This document shows, in pieces, positions 13,101-19,480 of a stretch of 64,000 nucleotides of DNA. Position 1 is the stretch's first letter; every line of letters begins with the position of its first letter. This DNA is from Vibrio sp. CB1-14 (GTDB lineage Bacteria; Pseudomonadota; Gammaproteobacteria; Enterobacterales; Vibrionaceae). The notes under the pieces are model-generated. The model saw nothing but the letters and a program-made list of their open reading frames with translations, did no database searches and was not told where the DNA came from. The translations under genes were made by a program, and so were the position numbers. The DNA lies in NCBI RefSeq assembly GCF_040412085.2, contig NZ_CP115920.1:1922001-1986000 (forward strand), read 5' to 3'.

Positions 13101-16100
13101 GTGTCGGTGCCATCTGAGATGTCGAAGCTAAGGTCAATGTCGCCATTGAAGTCCGCATCTGGAGTGATGGTGAATGAGCCGTCTTCGTTCGCTGTTACAG
13201 TTGCATTGTCACCCGCACTTAAGTTGGCGGCTGTTAGGTCATCACCTTCTACGTCTGATGCTTGTGATAGAAGCTGCTCTTGTGACAATGTCACACTTCC
13301 ATCTTCATCAACACTGTATGCCAGGTCACCGGATACCGGAGCATCGTTGATAGGAAGTACATCAACGTTAATAACGGTTTCAACGGTGGCACCATCTTCA
13401 TCTTGAATGGTAACGTTCAATTGAACTTCGCCATTGAAGTTTTCATTTGGCGCAAAGCTACAAGTACCATCGCCGTTGACTGAGAAGATACCGTGTGATC
13501 CATCGTAGCTGATACCCACTAGCGATACATCGCCTTCTATATCAGAAGCATTGCCGAGGACTTGAGATTCACTGAATGTCAGTACGCTATCTTCGTCAAT
13601 GGTGTATGACGTTGGTCCTGCAATTGGTGGATCGTTAACCTCTATAACAGTTAAACCAGCGCTCGTCTCTGCTGTCGCTCCGTCTTCATCTGCAACAACT
13701 ACATCAAAGCTAACCTCACCCGAGAAGTTCTCATTTGGCGAGAAGGTATACGTACCATCACCGTTATCAGCAAAGACGCCATCAGTTCCAGAGTAAGAGA
13801 TATCCTGAACAGAAACGTCGCCTTCTACATCGGAGCTGTTAGCCAATAACTGCTCGTCAGTAATGGTAATTGAGTTGTCTTCTTGTACTGAATATGTGGT
13901 TGAACCGGCTACTGGAATGTCGTTGACCGACTCAACCGTCACGTCAATGTTGGCTTCCGTAGTAGTCGTACCGTCGCTGACTGAGAAGTTTAAGTCCACT
14001 TCACCATTGAAGTTCTCGTTTGGTGCGAAGGTATAGGTGCCGTCACCATTGTCGGTGAACACACCTTCCGTGCCTGAGTAGCTGACATCGGCAACTGATA
14101 GGTCATCGCCATCGATATCGGAGGCTCCCGCTAGAAGCTGTTCATCCGTGAAGGTCAACGAACCGTCTTCTTGGATGGTGTAGCCCACATCTTCCACAAC
14201 TGCGGCGTCATTCACTGGATTTACAGTGAGGTCAGCATTCGCGACGATGGTGTCGGTGCCATCTGAGATGTCGAAGCTAAGGTCGATGTCACCATTGAAA
14301 TCCGCATCTGGAGTAATCGTGAACGAGCCATCTTCGTTGGCCGTCACTGTCGCGTTGTCACCTGCTGATAAGTTAGCCGCAGTCAGATCATCGCCGTCTA
14401 CATCTGACGCTTGTGACAATAGTTGCTCTTGAGTCAGTGTGATTGAACCGTCTTCATCAACCGAGTACGCCAAATCTCCTGAGACTGGCGCATCGTTCAC
14501 TGCAATAACATCAATGCCAGCTGTGGTATCGGCAGTAGCGCCGTCTTCATCAACCACGGTCACATCAAGACTTACGTTACCGTTGAAGTTTTCATTCGGG
14601 GCGAAGCTGTATGTGCCATCACCATTGTCGGTAAAGATACCGTCTGTACCTGAGTAAGACACATCATCAACCGCCACGTCACCTTCTACATCTGAGCTGT
14701 TCGCTAGAAGTTGCTCATCTGAGATTGTAATGATGCCATCTTCATCGACTGAGTATGTCGTTGAACCGGCTACTGGGATATCGTTGACAGACTCAACGGT
14801 CACGTCAATGTTGGCTTCTGTGGTCGTTGTACCGTCGCTCACTGAGAAGCTTAAGTCGACATCACCATTGAAGTTCTCGTTTGGTGCGAAGGTATACGTG
14901 CCGTCACCGTTATCTGTGAACACACCTTCTGTGCCTGAGTAGCTGACATCAGCAACTGACAAGTCATCACCATCGATATCGGAGGCTCCCGCTAGAAGCT
15001 GTTCATCCGTGAAGGTCAACGAACCGTCTTCTTGGATGGTGTAGCCTACATCTTCCACGACTGCTGCATCATTCACTGGATTCACAGTGAGATCCGCGTT
15101 AGCTACGATGGTGTCGGTGCCATCTGAGATGTCGAAGCTTAGGTCAATGTCGCCATTGAAGTCCGCATCTGGAGTGATGGTGAATGAGCCGTCTTCGTTC
15201 GCTGTTACAGTTGCGTTATCGCCTGCGCTTAAGTTGGCCGCTGTTAGATCATCGCCGTCTACATCTGAAGCTTGTGACAATAGTTGCTCTTGAGTCAGTG
15301 TGATTGAGCCGTCTTCATCGACTGAGTAAGCCAAGTCTCCGGAAACTGGGGCGTCATTAACAGCAATAACCTCGATACCTGCTGTGGTATCCGCGGTAGC
15401 GCCGTCTTCATCAACCACGGTCACATCAAGAGAGACATTACCGTTGAAGTTTTCGTTTGGTGCGAAGCTGTAAGTACCGTCACCGTTATCAGTAAAGATG
15501 CCGTCTGTGCCAGAGTACGACACATCATCAACCTCTACTTCACCTTCAACATCACTTGAGTTAGCAAGCAATTGGTCGTCAGAGATGGTGATGATGCCAC
15601 CTTCATCGACTGAGTATGTCGTTGAACCAGCCACAGGAATGTCGTTGACAGACTCTACTGTCACATCAATGTTGGCTTCAGTGGTCGTTGTACCGTCGCT
15701 CACTGAGAAGCTTAGGTCGACTTCACCATTGAAGTTCTCGTTTGGTGCGAAGGTATACGTACCGTCACCATTGTCGGTGAACACACCTTCTGTACCTGAG
15801 TAGCTCACGTCGGCAACAGATAGGTCATCGCCGTCAATATCTGATGCGCCAGCGAGAAGCTGCTCATCCGTGAAGGTTAACGAACCATCTTCTTGGATGG
15901 TATAACCCACATCTTCCACAACCGCTGCGTCATTCACTGGGTTCACAGTCAAATCTGCATTAGCCACGATGGTGTCGGTGCCATCTGAGATGTCGAAGCT
16001 AAGGTCAATGTCGCCATTGAAGTCCGCATCTGGAGTGATGGTGAATGAGCCGTCTTCGTTCGCTGTTACAGTTGCGTTATCGCCTGCGCTTAAGTTGGCC

Positions 16101-19100
16101 GCTGTTAGATCATCGCCGTCTACATCTGAAGCTTGTGACAATAGTTGCTCTTGAGTCAGTGTGATTGAGCCGTCTTCATCGACTGAGTAAGCTAAGTCAC
16201 CAGAGACTGGAGCATCATTTACTGCGGTGACATCAATGCCGGCAGTCGTTTCAGCGGTTGCGCCGTCTTCATCTACAACAGTCACATCAAGACTTACATT
16301 GCCGTTGAAGTTTTCATTTGGTGCGAAGCTGTAAGTACCATCACCGTTGTCAGTAAAGATGCCGTCTGTACCTGAGTAAGACACATCATCAACCGCCACG
16401 TCACCTTCGACGTCAGAGCTGTTTGCTAGAAGCTGCTCATCAGAGATGGTGATGATGCCATCTTCGTTAACTGAATATGTGGTTGAACCAGCCACTGGAA
16501 TGTCATTAACGGACTCAACGGTTACATCAATGTTGGCTTCTGTCGTAGTCGTGCCATCACTTACTGAGAAGCTTAAGTCGACTTCTCCATTAAAGTTTTC
16601 GTTCGGTGCGAAGGTATAGGTGCCGTCACCATTGTCGGTGAACACGCCTTCGGTGCCTGAGTAGCTGACATCAGCAACTGATAGGTCATCGCCATCGATA
16701 TCGGATGCGCCAGCAAGAAGTTGTTCGTCAGTAAAGGTCAACGATCCATCTTCTTGGATGGTGTAACCCACATCTTCCACAACTGCAGCGTCATTCACTG
16801 GATTCACAGTAAGGTCTGCATTAGCCACGATGGTGTCGGTGCCATCAGAGATGTCGAAGCTAAGGTCAATGTCGCCATTGAAGTTCGCATCTGGTGTGAT
16901 GGTGAATGAACCATCTTCGTTGGCTGTTACGGTCGCGTTATCGCCTACGCTTAAGTTAGCCGCAGTTAGATCGTCGCCGTCCACATCGGACGCTTGAGAC
17001 AATAGTTGTTCTTGAGTAAGAGTAATCGAGCCGTCTTCATCAACCGAGTAAGCTAAGTCACCGGAGACTGGTGCATCGTTCACTGCGATGACATCAATAC
17101 CAGCAGTAGTTTCAGCGGTTGCGCCGTCTTCATCCACAACAATCACATCAAGACTTACATTGCCGTTGAAGTTTTCGTTTGGTGCGAAGCTGTAAGTACC
17201 ATCACCATTGTCAGTAAAGATACCGTCTGTGCCTGAGTAAGACACATCTTCAACCGCCACGTCACCTTCGACGTCAGAGCTGTTTGCTAGAAGCTGCTCA
17301 TCAGAGATGGTGATGATGCCATCTTCATTGACAGAGTATGTAGTAGAGCCTGCTACTGGTATGTCATTAACAGACTCAACAGTGACATCGATATTCGCTT
17401 CAGTGGTCGTTGTACCGTCGCTCACTGAGAAGCTTAAGTCGACATCACCATTGAAGTTCTCGTTTGGTGCGAAGGTATACGTGCCGTCACCGTTGTCGGT
17501 GAAGACACCTTCGGTGCCTGAGTAACTCACATCCGCAACAGACAAGTCATCGCCATCGATATCGGAGGCGCCTGCTAGAAGCTGCTCATCCGTGAAGGTT
17601 AACGAACCGTCTTCTTGGATGGTGTAACCCACATCTTCCACAACTGCAGCGTCATTCACTGGATTCACAGTGAGATCCGCGTTAGCTACGATGGTGTCGG
17701 TGCCATCTGAGATGTCGAAGCTTAGGTCAATGTCGCCATTGAAATCAGCATCTGGAGTGATGGTGAATGAGCCGTCTTCGTTCGCTGTTACAGTTGCGTT
17801 ATCGCCTGCGCTTAAGTTGGCCGCTGTTAGATCATCGCCGTCTACATCGGAAGCTTGCGATAACAGTTGGTCTTGAGTCAGTGTGATTGAGCCGTCTTCA
17901 TCGACTGAGTAAGCTAAGTCACCAGAGACTGGTGCATCATTTACTGCGATGACATCAATGCCTGCAGTAGTTTCTGCGGTTGCACCGTCTTCATCTACAA
18001 CAACGACATCTAGGCTGACATTACCGTTGAAGTTTTCGTTTGGTGCAAAGCTGTACGTACCATCACCATTGTCAGTGAAAATACCATCTGTACCTGAGTA
18101 AGAAACGTCGCTGACGGAAACGTCTCCTTCTACATCACTTGAGTTAGCTAACAACTGAGCATCGCTAATTGTAATAATGCCATCTTCGTTAACTGAGTAA
18201 GTCGTTGATCCCGCGACAGGTAAATCATTAACGGCTTCGACAGTCACATCAATATTGGCCTCAGTAGTTGTAGTTCCATCGCTGACAGAGAAACTAAGGT
18301 CTACTTCGCCATTAAAGTTTTCATTTGGAGAGAAAGTGTATGTGCCATCACCATTGTCGGTGAACACACCATCGGCACCCGTGTAAGTTACATCGGCTAC
18401 GGTAAGATCATCGCCGTCGACATCGGTTGCACCCGCTAACAGCTGCGCATCAGTAAATGTTAGCGAACCATCCTCCTGGATGGTATAAGCAACATCTTCA
18501 ACTTCTGCCTCATCGTTCACATCTTCGACCTGGATTTCGAACGTTTGCTCGGTTGTCTCAGAGTCAAAGTCGTCATCCAATCGCTCTTGATTTAGGTTGG
18601 CTTGCTCGCCTTCGTCAAGAACGTTGACCTCAAATGTTTCACTGTCAGTTTGCGTGTCAAAATCATCACCTTCGCCAGCCCTAGCAGCAGGTGAAGCCGC
18701 TGATGCTTGCGGTGCGCCAGAAGCTTGCTGAGTTTGCCCTTCAGCGTCACTGCCGCCATCTGAGCCTTGGGAATCTTGGCCACCTACACTTTGCGCGCCA
18801 GCTCCTGCGCCACCAGCGCCACCAGAACCCGAATCAGCGCTAGCGCCCTCGTCTGTCATCTGACTATCAACAACACCTGACTGAACACCCTCGGACGAAG
18901 CTGCTTCACTATCTACAGCCTGAGCAGATTGCTCACCACCGGAATCATCACCTTCACTTGACGCACCGGCACCACTGGGATCATCTTCCATTGCTTGGTT
19001 AGCGTCGTCAGCGGCATCGGCAGCATCTGCCCCAGTCGCTATGGTTGTTGCTATTGTGTTTTGTTGGTTTTGCTGAGCCTGTTGCTGCTCCGTACCATCA

Positions 19101-19162
19101 TTACCGGTTTCTACTTGTTCGACCGCATCATTGAGAGGGTTGTTTTCGTTGTTGTCAGCCAT
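1103..19162 (-). CDS. Giant cadherin-like (tandem-95) repeat protein, type I secreted adhesin, 6,019 residues to the frame break
   Basis: This is a very large acidic surface protein, probably an adhesin or biofilm protein exported by the divergent secretion operon next door. ATG at 19162 follows a GGAGG ribosome site. There is no signal peptide. Residues 1-220 are low-complexity (Q, A, D, E, G, S rich). After that come about fifty modules of ~95 residues, mostly in a three-module super-repeat of ~285 residues. Typical landmarks are [13 protein letters not shown], SDxDGDDL (probable calcium ligands), [17 protein letters not shown] and a closing VND. Three non-repeat inserts interrupt the array (listed separately). 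No glycine-rich RTX nonapeptides appear in the visible part; they and the secretion signal would lie off-window. The last 13 residues are out-of-frame translation after an insertion at about 1132, so the stop at 1103 is probably not the real end. The N-terminus shows no obvious LapG-type TAAG or AAAG cleavage site. Confidence 0.88.
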   Translation of the reverse strand: MADNNENNPLNDAVEQVETGNDGTEQQQAQQNQQNTIATTIATGADAADAADDANQAMEDDPSGAGASSEGDDSGGEQSAQAVDSEAASSEGVQSGVVDSQMTDEGASADSGSGGAGGAGAGAQSVGGQDSQGSDGGSDAEGQTQQASGAPQASAASPAARAGEGDDFDTQTDSETFEVNVLDEGEQANLNQERLDDDFDSETTEQTFEIQVEDVNDEAEVEDVAYTIQEDGSLTFTDAQLLAGATDVDGDDLTVADVTYTGADGVFTDNGDGTYTFSPNENFNGEVDLSFSVSDGTTTTEANIDVTVEAVNDLPVAGSTTYSVNEDGIITISDAQLLANSSDVEGDVSVSDVSYSGTDGIFTDNGDGTYSFAPNENFNGNVSLDVVVVDEDGATAETTAGIDVIAVNDAPVSGDLAYSVDEDGSITLTQDQLLSQASDVDGDDLTAANLSAGDNATVTANEDGSFTITPDADFNGDIDLSFDISDGTDTIVANADLTVNPVNDAAVVEDVGYTIQEDGSLTFTDEQLLAGASDIDGDDLSVADVSYSGTEGVFTDNGDGTYTFAPNENFNGDVDLSFSVSDGTTTTEANIDVTVESVNDIPVAGSTTYSVNEDGIITISDEQLLANSSDVEGDVAVEDVSYSGTDGIFTDNGDGTYSFAPNENFNGNVSLDVIVVDEDGATAETTAGIDVIAVNDAPVSGDLAYSVDEDGSITLTQEQLLSQASDVDGDDLTAANLSVGDNATVTANEDGSFTITPDANFNGDIDLSFDISDGTDTIVANADLTVNPVNDAAVVEDVGYTIQEDGSLTFTDEQLLAGASDIDGDDLSVADVSYSGTEGVFTDNGDGTYTFAPNENFNGEVDLSFSVSDGTTTTEANIDVTVESVNDIPVAGSTTYSVNEDGIITISDEQLLANSSDVEGDVAVDDVSYSGTDGIFTDNGDGTYSFAPNENFNGNVSLDVTVVDEDGATAETTAGIDVTAVNDAPVSGDLAYSVDEDGSITLTQEQLLSQASDVDGDDLTAANLSAGDNATVTANEDGSFTITPDADFNGDIDLSFDISDGTDTIVANADLTVNPVNDAAVVEDVGYTIQEDGSLTFTDEQLLAGASDIDGDDLSVADVSYSGTEGVFTDNGDGTYTFAPNENFNGEVDLSFSVSDGTTTTEANIDVTVESVNDIPVAGSTTYSVDEGGIITISDDQLLANSSDVEGEVEVDDVSYSGTDGIFTDNGDGTYSFAPNENFNGNVSLDVTVVDEDGATADTTAGIEVIAVNDAPVSGDLAYSVDEDGSITLTQEQLLSQASDVDGDDLTAANLSAGDNATVTANEDGSFTITPDADFNGDIDLSFDISDGTDTIVANADLTVNPVNDAAVVEDVGYTIQEDGSLTFTDEQLLAGASDIDGDDLSVADVSYSGTEGVFTDNGDGTYTFAPNENFNGDVDLSFSVSDGTTTTEANIDVTVESVNDIPVAGSTTYSVDEDGIITISDEQLLANSSDVEGDVAVDDVSYSGTDGIFTDNGDGTYSFAPNENFNGNVSLDVTVVDEDGATADTTAGIDVIAVNDAPVSGDLAYSVDEDGSITLTQEQLLSQASDVDGDDLTAANLSAGDNATVTANEDGSFTITPDADFNGDIDLSFDISDGTDTIVANADLTVNPVNDAAVVEDVGYTIQEDGSLTFTDEQLLAGASDIDGDDLSVADVSYSGTEGVFTDNGDGTYTFAPNENFNGEVDLNFSVSDGTTTTEANIDVTVESVNDIPVAGSTTYSVQEDNSITITDEQLLANSSDVEGDVSVQDISYSGTDGVFADNGDGTYTFSPNENFSGEVSFDVVVADEDGATAETSAGLTVIEVNDPPIAGPTSYTIDEDSVLTFSESQVLGNASDIEGDVSLVGISYDGSHGIFSVNGDGTCSFAPNENFNGEVQLNVTIQDEDGATVETVINVDVLPINDAPVSGDLAYSVDEDGSVTLSQEQLLSQASDVEGDDLTAANLSAGDNATVTANEDGSFTITPDADFNGDIDLSFDISDGTDTIVANADLTVNPVNDAAVVEDVGYTIQEDGSLTFTDEQLLAGASDIDGDDLSVADVSYSGTEGVFTDNGDGTYTFAPNENFNGEVDLSFSVSDGTTTTEANIDVTVESVNDIPVAGSTTYSVDEDGIITISDEQLLANSSDVEGEVAVDDVSYSGTDGIFTDNGDGTYSFAPNENFNGNVSLDVTVVDEDGATAETTAGIDVIAVNDAPVSGTVAYSVDEDGSITLNQEQLLAQASDVDGDALTASNLSVGGDATVIDNGDGTFTITPDDNFNGEIDLNFDISDGTETIVATGGLTVNPVNDAPEVSGIVAQVDEDNSITITQEQLLANASDIDGDDLVASDLQLFGTEAEIVQNEDGSFTITPEENFNGELDFTYTVSDGDENVVTSLDLTVNPVNDAPDAGDEIYIQAEEDQTVGVSMREEPAIRLDQQPEFGIVQANIEDEWVTLEVGQEVSPDTEIRFVPDETAVADSTSTTQLGTFDDNAKVSDWGDEVDSHTRQFTDGDLTVITQSTDGPLGAWNGNTHIGHGIGDTDRQGLSGDEQLVVTVEGQDINEISFNLDGLGGWFMEESRHFTEVEIRAFDADGNLIDSETYHKDDRNSYEHEYTLTTDEPVARFELGTIQGNGTYVVQNMSVSQTLPDDVVFTSIGIDGTEVTETISLNVREGDQEIDLTADLPAVTTTEEGADGFASIVITEEQLLAQASDIDSDELDIINLALEDDNATLTDNGDGTWTVTPNENFSGDIDLTYQVTDGELVDDNTIHINFAEVNDAPVVSGPVILSTEEDNSITFTDEDLLANASDIEGDELSIYNVSYNGDSGELTDNGDGTYTFVPNENFNGDVDLSFGVSDGEDVTMNQIDLAVIPVNDVPVPGAPLNLDMLNDGTITISTSSLLSGATDVDGDILHVENLVLTNQLDGTLVDNGDNTFSFTPSEGFTGNVSLSFDISDGQASAPSSLNIDVVDSNVGPEVTGPLSATVEEDGTITITQEELLANASDLDGDDLTAVNLSTNDENATIVQNEDGSFTITPSEDFYGDIDFTYDVTDGIATVGTELDLTVTPVNDTPDVPDLSFNVLEDESIIVTAEELLAQATDVEGDDLTVVNVNSDDPNVSVTDNGDGTYTLTPAPDYSGSAGLTFDVSDGTDTVTADIALKVQFVNDAPEAEPVVAEMDEDGVILVTQDMLLENATDRDGDFLVAENLETNDPNATIVNNGDGTYSVTPSQDFNGDIVFSYNVSDGELDTTSELTLTVNPVNDAPDVAPLNVDIQEDNTFVFTEEQLLAQATDVEGDELSITDVSYSGDEGSLVDNGDGTYTFTPEEHFSGNLDIGFTVSDGEAEVAQTIGVNVEAVADAPDLEVTTGDGDTVTDEAIVVEPGSTTELNIGAALVDQDLSETLTLEVGGLPEGTVIRYDNEGVLDDQSGGITSYETTDITVTFEGEGAGFQNTAGYYTVDEDGNITDVNIGFENASQVGSGGDLIPGQSSITFEVEEGESFNLFVIPNGFNRNDFDSMQDGTFMFRDADGNPATIDSVDPQLVHIDPDGNETVIQSQFGDSVFHGGTNTNLNQDGVEHTRTTLNDDGEIVYGIEDLYGGGDRDYDDFTFTVDVGETNSQILQGEIVIGEDGTAVLPTLVIDQNIEITFPEDYTGSTALEIKATATELSNDDEASTIQVVNFEVDHAPESDSVSAQVDEDGSITITQEQLLANANDLDGDALTALNLSTEDENVTVVDNGDGTFTITPDADFNGDVNFSFDVSDGDQIVSTNLDLTVNPVNDAAVVEDVGYTIQEDGSLTFTDEQLLAGASDIDGDDLSVADVSYSGTEGVFTDNGDGSYTFAPNENFNGEVDLSFSVSDGTTTTEANVDVTVESVNDIPVAGSTTYSVDEDGIITISDDQLLANSSDVEGEVAVDDVSYSGTDGIFTDNGDGTYSFAPNENFNGNVSLDVTVVDEDGATAETTAGIEVIAVNDAPVSGDLAYSINEDGSITLTQEQLLSQASDVEGDDLTALDVTAASNATVVANEDGSFTITPDADFYGDIDLTFSVTDGTDSTVANIDLTVNPVNDAAAIVEDVAYTMEEDGSLTFTDEQLLANATDVDGDDLSVESVTYNGAEGVFTDNGDGTYTFAPNENFSGEVDLLFEVSDGTEITPANIDITVTEVNDLPVAGSTTYSVDEDNILTFTNEQLLANSSDVEGDVAVSDVSYSGTDGIFTDNGDGTYSFAPNENFNGEVSIDVTVVDEQGATAETTAGVEVIAVNDAPVSGDLAYSVDEDGSITLTQEQLLSQASDVDGDDLTAANLSAGDNATVTANEDGSFTITPDADFNGDIDLSFDISDGTDTIVANADLTVNPVNDAAVVEDVGYTIQEDGSLTFTDEQLLAGASDIDGDDLSVADVSYSGTEGVFTDNGDGTYTFSPNENFNGEVDLSFSVSDGTTTTEANIDVTVESVNDIPVAGSTTYSVDEDGIITISDEQLLANSSDVEGEVNVDDVSYSGTDGIFTDNGDGTYSFAPNENFNGNVSLDVTVVDEDGATAGTTAGIDVIAVNDAPVSGDLAYSVDEDGSITLTQEQLLSQASDIEGDDLTAANLSAGDNATVTANEDGSFTITPDADFNGDIDLNFDISDGTDTIVASADLTVNPVNDAAVVEDIGYTIQEDGSLTFTDEQLLAGASDIDGDDLSVADVTYTGTDGVFTDNGDGTYTFAPNENFNGDVDLKFSVSDGTTTTEANIDVSVESVNDLPVAGSTSYSVNEDGVITISDDQLLANSSDVEGDVSVSDVSYSGTDGIFTDNGDGTYSFAPNENFNGNVSLDVVVVDEDGATADTTAGIDVIAVNDAPVSSDLAYNINEDGSITLTQEQLLSQASDVDGDDLTAANLSAGDNATVVDNGDGTFTVTPEANFNGNIDLSFDISDGTETIVANADLSVNPVNDLPTTSDVYANVDEDNTITITQEQLLANAADIEGDALTADSLVADNATIVDNGDGTFSITPDENFNGYIDVAYSISDGDTPIAANLGLTVDPVNDAPIVSADVAITIEEDGSYTITQEELLQFATDIEDDDMTAIIGEQGDNTTVTGTVLDAETSNPVSGAEVTLNDGAGNSYTTVTNDSGSYSVSGSIVNEGTVTIEQEGSITTSFVVPAGEETNSGVTAISEVLDDADMRVVVTWGDDPRDLDNHLWLYDQDSGQELDHIYYRDMSYTQESGDRVAQDVDDVNGNGPETITIPNYEDMNMHYSVHNYSGRSWDVDGVEDVQVQIFVGDTLIQSFTPDLPDNPQGDHWHVFDIVDGVIVPSQDVSSVTNFELPTSEEAAAADNGIDISEVVAGDTEETGSGEETDGNEPSIGDIAIENAIITDNGDGTYTITPEENFNGEFSISYNVDDGNGGVTPAELDVTVTAVNDLSVIYDHDYTINEDGSLTFTDEQLLAGATDIDGDDLTVESVNYEGADGVFTDNGDGTYTFAPNENFNGNVDLTYDVSDGTDTVLANIDVQVVPINDVPVAGATSYSVDEDGSITISDAQLLANSSDVEGDVAVDSVTYTGTDGVFTDNGDGTYTFSPNENFNGDVSLNVTVVDEDGATADTTAGIDVISVNDLPVAGATTYSVDEDNIITITSDQLLANSSDMEGEVAVDDVSYSGTDGILTDNGDGTFSFAPNENFNGNISLDVTVVDEDGATADTTAGIDVIAVNDAPVSGDLAYSVDEDGSITLSQEQLLAQASDVEGDELEAANLTAGDNATVTANDDGSFTITPDADFNGDIDLSFDISDGTDTIVANADLTVNPVNDAAVVEDLGYTIQEDGSLTFTDEQLLAGASDIDGDDLSVADVSYSGTEGVFTDNGDGTYTFAPNENFNGEVDLNFSVSDGTTTTEANIDVTVESVNDIPVAGSTTYSVNEDGIITISDDQLLANSSDVEGEVSVDDVSYSGTDGIFTDNGDGTYSFAPNENFNGNVSLDVTVVDEDGATADTTAGIDVIAVNDAPVSGDLAYSVDEDGSITLTQDQLSVTSVRCRWR
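3190..3930 (-). other. Non-repeat insert in the adhesin: carboxypeptidase-regulatory-like plus DUF2135/YfaP-like domain
   Basis: Around residues 5080-5325 the tandem modules are interrupted. The first part (VTGTVLDAETSNPVSGAEV, then TNDSGSYSV) has the look of a carboxypeptidase regulatory-like beta-sandwich. The second part contains VVTWGDDPRDLDNHLW and a later HVFDI, which resembles the DUF2135/YfaP family, whose hallmark is a W-G-x-x-P-x-D-L-D-x-H-L motif. Family assignment is from memory of the motif, not from a search. The role is unknown. It may be a ligand-binding or host-contact domain displayed within the repeat stalk. Confidence 0.6.
8090..9050 (-). other. Non-repeat insert in the adhesin: DUF4114-like domain
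   Basis: Around residues 3370-3690 the repeat pattern is replaced by a region containing FNLFVIPNGFNRNDF, then GIEDLYGGGDRDYDDF. The G-I-E-D-L plus G-G-G-D-x-D-x-x-D signature matches my recollection of the DUF4114 family, which occurs in large secreted repeat proteins and is thought to bind calcium. The acidic loop would be the metal site. The insert is flanked on both sides by ordinary modules, with DLTV or FEVDHAPE transitions. Confidence 0.55.
11090..11890 (-). other. Non-repeat insert in the adhesin: unassigned beta-rich domain
   Basis: Around residues 2425-2690 there is a ~265-residue stretch that does not follow the module pattern. Landmarks are EEDQTVGVSMREEPAIRL at its N-terminal edge, a middle part with GIGDTDRQGLSGDEQL and FNLDGLGGWFMEE, and a closing ITISLNVREGDQEIDL-like segment. 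It alternates hydrophobic and polar residues as beta-sheet proteins do. I cannot assign a family. It could be another ligand-binding domain. Confidence 0.5.
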
Positions 19163-19480
19163 GTTGCCTCCGTCGCGTTGTCAGCTTTTAAAATCAGACA
19201 CTTCCTAGAAACTCAGTAAAGGACAACAAACACGAAAGACAAGGCAATTTTTGCGAAAAAAAAGCAAAAAGTTTAGGTGACATAATTGAAATTTATACGT
19301 ACCAGAAATATTTAGCTAAGCAACTAAACACAAACTACAGATTAACAAGGAATTTTTTTGAAAAATGAGCATTAATATACTTAGCTATTAGTTAAGGTGA
19401 TATTTGTGCAATCTAAACCTAAGACGCTGTTATCACGTATATTTAATACTATAGTTTAGGTTGTTGTCCGGGAGGCGGTT
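19163..19480. promoter_or_regulatory. Divergent control region between the giant adhesin and its secretion operon
   Basis: This 318-bp AT-rich gap must hold the promoters of both the adhesin (minus) and the type I secretion operon (plus). A GTTWAGGT-like word occurs four times: 19271-19278, 19391-19398, 19454-19461 on plus, and inverted as AAACCTAA at 19415-19422. The last two form an inverted pair. I cannot pick a convincing -35/-10 pair for either direction. The repeats could be operators for a shared regulator, but short AT-rich words can also recur by chance. Confidence 0.45.

Larger units (their letters stand above)
210..18490 (-). repeat. Tandem array of ~285-bp modules, many nearly identical, organised as ~855-bp super-repeats
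   Basis: The coding DNA repeats at about 285 bp per module. Three module types ([45 protein letters not shown]) follow each other in the order A-B-C. The super-repeats at roughly 12,500-18,300 and 200-2,100 differ by only scattered, mostly synonymous changes, and some stretches of over 100 bp look identical. Modules between about 6,600-7,100 and 9,100-11,000 are more diverged. This pattern suggests recent amplification or gene conversion at the two ends of the array and older copies in the middle. Confidence 0.9.

Noticed and set aside
577..17876. Many 60-150-residue plus-strand open frames across the adhesin repeats (for example those reading [18 protein letters not shown])
   Set aside because: They are antisense shadows of the tandem repeats. 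They recur at the repeat period, lack ribosome sites and simply mirror the codon pattern of the minus-strand gene.
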